Shown: in pieces, positions 41,400 through 50,550 of the stretch | Position numbering within the stretch: position 1 is the stretch's first letter | Layout of the letters: the number at the start of each line of letters is the position of its first letter | NCBI GenBank assembly: GCA_964542965.1 | Contig: CAZIVH010000005.1 | Location: forward strand, 1 to 50,550 | Direction: 5' to 3' | Length of the DNA stretch: 50,550 bases | DNA from: CAJBLF01 sp964542965 | Lineage (GTDB): Bacteria; Patescibacteriota; Gracilibacteria; Absconditabacterales; Absconditicoccaceae | The notes under the pieces: generated by a model | Seen by the model: only the letters and a program-made list of their open reading frames with translations | What the model was told of the DNA's origin: nothing | The model's database searches: none | Translations under genes and position numbers: made by a program

Positions 41400-42488
41400 A
41401 TGATCAAATTTAACCGCGTGAACTACTTCAAGTTTGTGTTGTCGTTATTTTTCATTGTGTTCTTTATTTTTGTTATCGCAAGCGCAGATCTGTTTGAGAA
41501 CAATCAAGAACAACTAGCAATCAATTCAAGTTTTATCGAAAGTGATGATGGACTTTCTTACGCAATCAACTTGGATACTATCAATGTGGATATAGATACC
41601 AACAATAATGGTGTCATCCAATATACGGTCCAAGAATGAGATACTTTACTCAAGATAGCAGGGGTTTTCGGAACCACTGTTTCTAGCATCAAAAAAGAGA
41701 ACAATCTCAAAAAAGAAACTTTAGATCCAGGACAGGTATTGAAAATCTCCGAACAGGTAGATGGTATTTTCTATACTATCAAGGATAAAATCAATGTTCT
41801 TGTTTTTGCTAATCAGTATGGATTAAATCTTCAAGACTTGATGACTTTGAACTATGTCCAAGATGAATCTGAGATTTTCACTCCAGGACAAGACGTCTAT
41901 ATCAATATTACCAAGGAAAAAGCGTATGATATCTGACTTCTCGAGAGACCAAAGCCAGTGATCATACCGAAATCAACCATTACTTATAGGCCTACTATCA
42001 ATAAATCCGGTAAACCTACCTCTACCGTCAAAAGAAACACTACCGTTACGGTATCATCTGATAATGAAGGAGATAGCATGAATACCGATAAAGGAACCAT
42101 CATTTCCAAGTGGACCTACACCAAAAAGATCAAGAATGGATTCTATGCGTGATATTGTACATGGTATGCAGCTATCATCAGTCCTAACATCTTCCCATAC
42201 ACTAGCGATACGGTTCAAGATAGACCGTTTGGAGGTGATGCAAGGGAACGGTGTAGTAACGCAAAGAAAGCTGGATTCAGAGTCGGAAGCAAACCAGCTG
42301 TGGGAGCGTTGATCGTCTATAGCAGATTGAGATCTAGCGCTGGTCACGTGGGTAAGGTCATCAATTATTATCCAGAGGACGGTAAGATGATTATCAGAGA
42401 TATGAACTATTTAGGAAAATTCATTGTCACCGAACGTCGAGAAAATACCAATAATGGCAAGATCAGTTGTTATATCTACGGTAAATAA
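41400..42488 (+). CDS. LysM-CHAP peptidoglycan hydrolase
   Basis: 362 aa with three UGA codons. N-terminal span (FVLSLFFIVFFIFVIASAD), LysM-type repeats (IQYTVQEGDTLLKIAGVFGT and FYTIKDKINVLVFANQYGLN), then a CHAP domain (YAGYCTWYAAIISPN with catalytic Cys, SSAGHVGKVINYY with His). UGA is the Gly of QEGDTL, the LysM signature. Probably cleaves peptide cross-links. Just after tRNA-Ser. Confidence 0.92.
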
Positions 42489-42623
42489 AAATTTAGCTTA
42501 AAGCCTAAAGCTTGAAGTTTGAAGCCATTGTTGAGTTTATGTGTTGAAAAAGTCATATATATTTCTATAAGAGGTCTACTGTGCATTACAGTAGATTTCT
42601 TTTTATTCTTTGCATATCTATTC

Positions 42624-45600
42624 ATGAGTTATTTCAATCAGAAAAGATTGTATTCTCCTAGCTTGAATTCTGGGTCATATACATCTGCTTCATCATATCC
42701 ATACGGACAGAAAAATAGGAAAAAGAAAATAACCTTCTGGCTTCTTGCTGCGTTCATTTTCTTCGTTGTCGTTTTCGGATTCCGATTTACGAGGAATGTT
42801 CTCATAGATTTGCCTAATGTCAGTCAAATCAAGGATATGGTGTTCAATGAAGCTACGCTTATCCAGGATAGGAACGGGGAGACGCTATATAGGCTTTTTG
42901 AAGAAAATAGACAATACGTCACCTATACTGGCATTTCACAAAATATGGTCAATGCTATCGTTGCTCTTGAAGACCAACGTTATCGAGAACATAATGGCCT
43001 GGATACTATGGGTATGATCAGAGCTGCGGTAAAAGCTGTCGTAAGCCCTGGTTCTAGAGTCCAGTGAGCTTCTACTATTCCTCAACAGTTGGTTAGAAAC
43101 CTTCTCCTTACCAAGGATAGAACCGTTGTGAGAAAGGTCAAGGAAATCTTGTTGACTAGCAAGTTGAGCGGTGTTTTGGAAAAGATGATCCGCAAGGAAA
43201 AAGGAAATATTTCTGCTTCAGAGCTTCGCAAAGAGATGAAAGAGAGAACACTTGAATTATATCTCAATTATATCACTTTCTGAAATAATGCGTATTGAAT
43301 AGAAGCTGCAGCTTTGACATATTTCAATAAATCTGCTTCAGGGCTCAATATTCTCGAATCTTCTATCCTTGCCTCTATCCCTAAGTGACCGTCATTGTAT
43401 AATCCATACAAAAATAGGGATTTGGTAGTGGGTGAATTCAAGGTCACCGATTCTAATGACAACCCTGTGCTCTTTTCTGGCGATGTCCAAACTGCTGTCA
43501 TGCAAAAATTCACACAGATACTTACTAATGCTGATCTTTCCGATAAGAAAAACAATAATGCTGTCGTCAAATTCATAGATGGCATAGGATCTTTCACTAT
43601 CACCGTCTGATGATCTACCTTGAATGTGAAGTATATCAATGGAAGAAAGGATCTTGCTCTCAATAGGATGTACGAAGACGGCTATATTACGGAAAATGAA
43701 CTCAAGGATGCTATTATTCAAGGTATTACTATAGAATTCCGCAAGAATGTCATGGAAATCAAGGCTCCTCATTTTGTTTGGCGGGTCATCGAAGAACTCG
43801 AAAAAAAATATGGTACAGGGACATTGAATAAATGATGATTCATCATCAAGACTACCCTTGATAGCAAGATACAACAAGTCGCTGAAGATGCGATCATAGC
43901 AAACAACAATGTTTTGCAAGATAATGGAGCCAATAATAGCGCCATGATCTATCTAGATACCAAAAACGGTGATGTGCTTGCGTATGTAGGATCCATCGAT
44001 TATTTCAACACCAGCATCCAGGGACAGAACGATATGGTCAGAAGACCGAGACAGACAGGATCTTCCATCAAGCCGCTTATCTACGCATTGGCTCTGGAAA
44101 AACTTCCTTTGACCATAGATACTCCTATTTACGATATTCCATTCAAGATTTGAGGAGATCAACCAAACAATGCTGATAATAAATTCGAAGGAATCTTGCC
44201 GCTCAAATGGGCTCTTTGACATAGTAGAAATATCCCTGCAGCAAAAGTTATCACTGCGCTCGGCGGTGAGGTTGTCGCTAAGCCGTTCCTCAAGAAACTA
44301 GGACTTGAATCCATCAATGACAATACTGAATACGGATATCCTCTTGCGCTTGGTGCCGCTGAAGTCACTATGCTTGAGTTCGCCAATGCATATTCTCATT
44401 TAACTACTTCCACCCCAGCGATTATCGACCCTATCTTGGAAGTGAGATCAAGAGATGGTTCTATTCTTTATCAAAAAACTGGTGAGCATCTTCAGGATGA
44501 AGTCATCAAGCCAGGTATACGTTCACTCCTTCGAAAAATACTTGCGGATCCTGCGAATAGGATTCCAGGACGGGAAAATAAGTTCACGGTTTCTTGATTG
44601 AAATATGCTTTGAAGACAGGAACTTCCAATGCCAAGACCGATAGAGGCAATCGTGCAAGAGATGGTCGATTGGCTGCGTACACTCCAGATAAGGTCATGA
44701 TGTTTCGAGCAGGAAACGCTGATGGTACTCCTATGAACACCAACGCATTTTGATGAACTATCCACGCCAATCCTGTGAAAAAGATATTCACTCGATTGAA
44801 ATCCAACAACTATGTTACCAATGGCGATATTCCAGAAGCTGATTTGATGAGCGTCTCTATCTCCAAGATTTCTGGAAAGGCAGCTGGTCCAAATACTCCA
44901 AAAGAATTTGTCGTAAGCACGCTCAAATACAAAAACTCTCCAGGTCTCGCTGAAGATGAAGGAGCTACTCCTATCACCTTTGATGGTGCATGCAATGGAG
45001 CGGTCAGCCCATATACTTTCGGTGATAATATCAAGAACTGATATTTCATCAAACCGACTACTTTCATGCCCAATGGTATGGATCTCGCTGAGATCACTCA
45101 ACGATGGAATGAATCCACTGCGTATGTATCTGGTGGCGTTTCGACAACAGGATCTTCCTTTAGTAGTGGAAGAGTTTTCTACAACTACACTAATATCTTC
45201 GCTCAGATGCCTACACAAATGTGTCCAGGCGTTGCAGAGAAACCTGATGCCAACATTATTGTCGGTGTAAGTTCTCCCTCTGCAAATGCTACGATAAATT
45301 CGCAATTCTCTCTTTCTTATAGCGTTAGCGGACCTAAGAATATCAGAAAAGTTATGGTGCTTCTCAATAAGCAACAAATTGCTACCTTTGACTATCCTTC
45401 AGGAAATACCAAGACCGTGAATGATACTAAACAGATCACCATCAGTGGAACAGGATTTAAAAACAATGAATATACTTTGGATGTCATCGCGTTTGATTTT
45501 GCAGGATTCTCTAACAAGGCTAGCATACCTGTTCAGCTTGTTCTTGGCTCAGCTCCGACACAACCTACTGCTCCTGATACTGCAGCTCCTACTATCTATA

Positions 45601-45845
45601 CTGCGGGCATCAAGGTAGCAAAAAATGCTGATGGCACATATAGCGTCATCATTCCATTGAGAGATGTGACAGCAGTCGTGAGCGGTAAAATCACGAGAAA
45701 TGGAACGCAATTATATGAATTCAAAAATAGCATTTCTACTGCTGACTTCCAAATCGCAGAGCTTGGTCCTGTTGTCGTGACTGCTGCAGACCCTGCAGGG
45801 AACCAATTGAATCAGACCATCGACTTAAGCACATATCTGAAATAA
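42624..45845 (+). CDS. Class A penicillin-binding protein (PBP1a type)
   Basis: 1073 aa with 13 UGA codons. Short cytoplasmic part, one span (ITFWLLAAFIFFVVVFGFRF), GT51 domain (VALEDQRYREHNGLDTMGMI, Glu about 116; QGASTIPQQLVRNLL; ITFGNNAYGIEAAALTYF, where both motif glycines are UGA). Transpeptidase: TGSSIKP (SxxK, Ser about 480), SRN (about 534), KTGTS (about 664). A C-terminal Ig-like extension (about 870-1073). Makes and cross-links glycan. Start at MSYFNQK chosen; an upstream frame adds 35 residues. Confidence 0.96.
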
Positions 45846-45863
45846 TACTTTCTATTGGCTATG

Positions 45864-45893
45864 AAAAAAAGAGGGCAATCGTCCTTCTTTTTT
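45864..45893. terminator. Bidirectional terminator
   Basis: GAGGG-CAATCGT-CCTTC stem between A- and T-runs; convergent genes share it. Confidence 0.65.
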
Positions 45894-46620
45894 ATTTACT
45901 TTTTTTACCGTGAATAAGTTCCAATTCCCCCTTTTCATTTTCGATTATTGCCGTGCATTGGGTCACTCGATCACCGGTGTTGAAGTATTCTAGATTATCT
46001 TTTTTCACATGATCGGGAAGGTGATAATGTCCTATGATGATACCATCGCATCATTTTTTTTCTGCCAATTTTAATGCTTTTCTCTGGAGTGTTTTTTTCG
46101 GAAAGAGATGTTTTTTGAATCGAATTTTCAGTCTTTCCGCAAAAGGTATATATCCTTTTTTCCCCATATGTTTGTTGAATAGCTTTTCTCAGAGATAGAC
46201 TAACGTATAGAAAAGGTTAGCCAATTTGCCCAATCGTACGATGTGGTGGTTTATGAAGTCAAATCATTCACCGTGGGTCAGATAATATGTTTTTTTATTT
46301 TCGGTCGTAAGCATATACTCACTCACGATACTCATGTTCGGAAAATGCAAGTGATGGAGTTTCCTGATGAACGCATCATGATTGCCTTTTATGTAGATCA
46401 ATTTCATTCCTTCGTTCATTTGCTCGATGATATAATTCACCACATTTGTCTCTTTTTCTGTCCATTTCCCGAGAATATTCAGCTGTCGAAAGTCGATGAA
46501 ATCTCCATTGATGATTAGTGTCTCTGTTATGTGTTTTTTCAAAAACTCCAGAAGATGCTCGGCCTGCGAATTCGGTTTTCCTAGATGGATATCTGAAATG
46601 ACTATGGTTCTGTATTTCAT
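45892..46620 (-). CDS. LpxH/YbbF-like metallophosphoesterase
   Basis: 242 aa with three UGA codons. VISDIHLGKPNSQ (D-x-H), INGDFIDFRQLN (GDxxD), YIKGNHDAFIRKL (GNH), GIIIGHYHLPD (GHxH) and YFNTGDRVTQ give the full binuclear metal site. It resembles UDP-diacylglucosamine hydrolase-type enzymes, but this organism is unlikely to make LPS, so the substrate is open. Confidence 0.85.
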
Positions 46621-46635
46621 TTCTATTATCTTATT

Positions 46636-48138
46636 CTATTGTAAAAGGTTTGATGGATAGTTTCCATTGAGTATCACAAGTGGGGTTATGGTTATGATGT
46701 TGTTGTCTGCACATGATGATCCGTCGCTTCCTGTTCCTCCTAATCCACACGTTCGTTTGAACATATCCTGTAGATTTATCGTGTTTTCGTATCCTGCTCC
46801 GAGCAATGTTGTTATCTGATCAATTCTTCCTTGTGTCGGTGTCGTCGGTGTATTGAGCATCGTTATCTTTCCTTGGAGATGGAGTTTGTGCATGAATGGA
46901 TTCAATGCTTGTCATGCTAATAAACCATTGATGATGAAATTGCCTTTGATATAGAGTCCTGAACTTACTCATGGCGTATCAGGGAATCCATCTTCATCGA
47001 AATCGATCGCTGATATCGGATCAGAAGGTAGATATAGAACTCACTTATCTATAAATATATCCAATGCTGATGAACTACTATTCATTCATCCTTCCAATGT
47101 CACATCACCATTTCTTACGATGATAGTTTTATTTGCATGATAATTGTTTGAGAGATCTATAGTCAAATTGTTCCCTATCACACAGATGATGTCTTGTGTC
47201 GATGGTCATAATGTTGTGCTCGTATACAATTCCTGCCCTTGGCAAAGTTCCTGAGATTTCTCTTTTGCAAAATTTATGATCGTCGATGAATTGATATCGC
47301 TTCCATTATAAATGATAGTTTGTTGTTTCAGGTTTCCTAAAAATGATGTCCTCTCTTTTTCGTCGATAGATTTCGGCAATCCAACACTTCCTTTGATGAT
47401 GATGTTCCGCATAGTTTCCATGGCATTTCCGCTGGTTGTTATAGTGGCTCCCCATCCTGGATTATTCGATACTATCAAATCTCATGAATAGGTGAATCCG
47501 CTATTGATGGATCCTCATGAATTCAGATAGGCAATCAATGCTTCGTGTCCTGAGAGCGTTCCTCCTACGAATCCTATTCCTCAGTTGCTATCATAGATAT
47601 ATCACATTGGAATTTTGTTATCGAAATACTGAAAACTATTTGCCATGGATGCGACAATCTTATTGTCCTGATAATTCAGATCTGTTCCTGCTACGAGATA
47701 TCCTGTATGACCTCTTCGCACATAGGTGATAGCTCCGAATATCCCATAGTTTGTTCCACTATCGCATGTAGTATAGAGTCCTCATGAGAGCTCTAGATTG
47801 TAGTATGACCCATTCTGGTTTTTCAATAATGTTAATGTCTGTTGGTCGAGCGGTCGCACTCTTTTCCCTCTTTGTGAATTGAAATACAATCCTCTCAATT
47901 TCTTTGTACATGTTTTTTGATGTGTTCATAATCTGACGGTTTGTTGGGTCGATTCTGTCGGCAATCGGAAAATGCTTCCTGGAAAATTATTTCCTGGCGC
48001 GTTGAAATGTACAATCGAAAACCTATCTGCAAATGCTGAAATATCGATATCGGAAAATTTAAGCACCATGTCTGCTTGGCTTATTGCATACAACGCTCCT
48101 ACGATTACTCATACAACGACAAGTATCTTTTTTTTCAT
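46636..48138 (-). CDS. Secreted/surface protein of unknown family
   Basis: 500 aa with 12 UGA codons. Signal/anchor MKKKILVVVGVIVGALYAIS, then IVHFNAPGNNFPGSIFRLPT, KVRPLDQQTLTLLKNQNGSY and many Gly/Asn/Ser-rich beta repeats (GTLSGHEALIAYLNSGGSIN, NNLTIDLSNNYHANKTIIVR). Two Cys pairs (KTC...TTC; RTCG...SSC). The beta-helix or pilus-tip-like composition suggests surface display. The frame extends upstream to 48321 (61 Lys-rich residues), which would make it an N-in anchored protein. Confidence 0.75.
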
Positions 48139-48564
48139 TTTTTGGTCCGGAATAAAATCCCTACTGTAAGTATAGTCATAAAGCATCTTTTTGTCAAAAA
48201 AAACTGGGTATTTGACAGATATGGACAATGTCTTCTTTGTGATTTTTTTGTCATGGTCTTTCAAAAAAATATTTTCTTTATCCTGACCTCTGAGAAAGCA
48301 TTCTTCCAAAAACTTTACCATATTCTGATTCTACGGATTGACTTTTTTTCAAAAATTTTCTTGCACGTGGTATGTTTTCGTGAGTTTGGACTCTTGATAC
48401 CTACTCTAAAAATATTGATAAAAAAGTATAAAAAAGTCTTGCAATGTCTGGGTATTTTGTTATAAGATACTCCGCACAGTTTTTTTTACACAAAAAAAGC
48501 AGTGTTTATGATGTGGTATTTAACAATAGTATAGTATATTACGTTTATTATAAAAACAATAAAT
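48139..48564. other. Non-coding leader region of 23S rRNA
   Basis: About 425 bases between the surface protein and 23S, with no 16S rRNA or tRNA. Contains the candidate promoter at 48439-48466. Confidence 0.5.
48439..48466 (+). promoter_or_regulatory. Promoter of 23S rRNA
   Basis: TTGCAA (48439-48444), 16-base spacer, TATAAG (48461-48466): close to -35/-10 consensus. It lies about 100 bases before the 23S 5' end, with no other gene in between. Confidence 0.55.

Positions 48565-50550
<1,986 letters not shown>

Noticed and set aside
44523..45377. 284-aa open frame on the minus strand
   Set aside because: It is the antisense shadow of the PBP1a gene; the plus frame has all catalytic motifs.

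Overview
The window comes from a Candidate Phyla Radiation bacterium that reads UGA as glycine (genetic code 25), as in Gracilibacteria (BD1-5/GN02) and Absconditabacteria (SR1). With the standard code most genes break into fragments. With UGA = Gly, long frames appear, and the UGA codons fall on glycines conserved in unrelated families: the P-loop of a PilT ATPase, both glycines of the GT51 motif in a class A penicillin-binding protein, the GxGET motif of HflX, and the CHAP, MurG and ComEC motifs. Only UAA and UAG end genes. All CDS coordinates here use code 25. The sequence is AT-rich and holds two 100-base N gaps (3110-3209 and 39526-39625).

Layout. 1-581: start of an S-layer-homology protein, preceded by an ORF-poor run of hairpins. 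1.27-5.7 kb: three four-helix-bundle (S23-type) proteins, ComEC crossing an assembly gap, a DUF559 endonuclease-like protein and a polysaccharide pyruvyl transferase-like protein. 5.8-9.6 kb: a secreted lamin-tail protein and MurG. 9.7-13.1 kb: a HigA-like regulator, a repeat-rich AT region and two unrecognised genes. 13.1-17.8 kb: RluA-type pseudouridine synthase, SecF, RNase III, an LCP cell-wall ligase and a membrane protein.

18.0-24.9 kb (+ strand): PilT, two small proteins, two VirB2/TrbC-like pilin-type membrane proteins, a membrane protein, tRNA-Gly(GCC), and a large protein joining a lytic transglycosylase to an SGNH hydrolase. This looks like an envelope or pilus assembly locus. 24.9-30.7 kb: two FecR-like membrane proteins, an ArsR regulator, a cytidylate-kinase-like protein, superoxide reductase and HflX. 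30.9-38.5 kb: RNase Y, an Lgt-like protein, a baseplate-J-like membrane protein, a DUF3127 OB-fold protein, LspA and Der. 38.6-41.4 kb: RsmH, an FtsL-like protein, peptide deformylase and tRNA-Ser(UGA). 41.4-48.3 kb: a LysM-CHAP hydrolase, PBP1a, a metallophosphoesterase and a surface protein. 48.56 kb to the end: 23S rRNA with no 16S directly upstream.

Much of the content builds or remodels the envelope (MurG, PBP1a, LCP, CHAP, SLT, S-layer, LspA/Lgt, SecF), alongside a DNA-uptake and pilus component (ComEC, PilT) typical of small episymbiotic cells. The signals most worth a second look are the hairpin array with a shared CTGTGAG loop upstream of the S-layer gene, the CACCCGGGTG palindromes, the MITE-like repeats, and the SLT-SGNH fusion.
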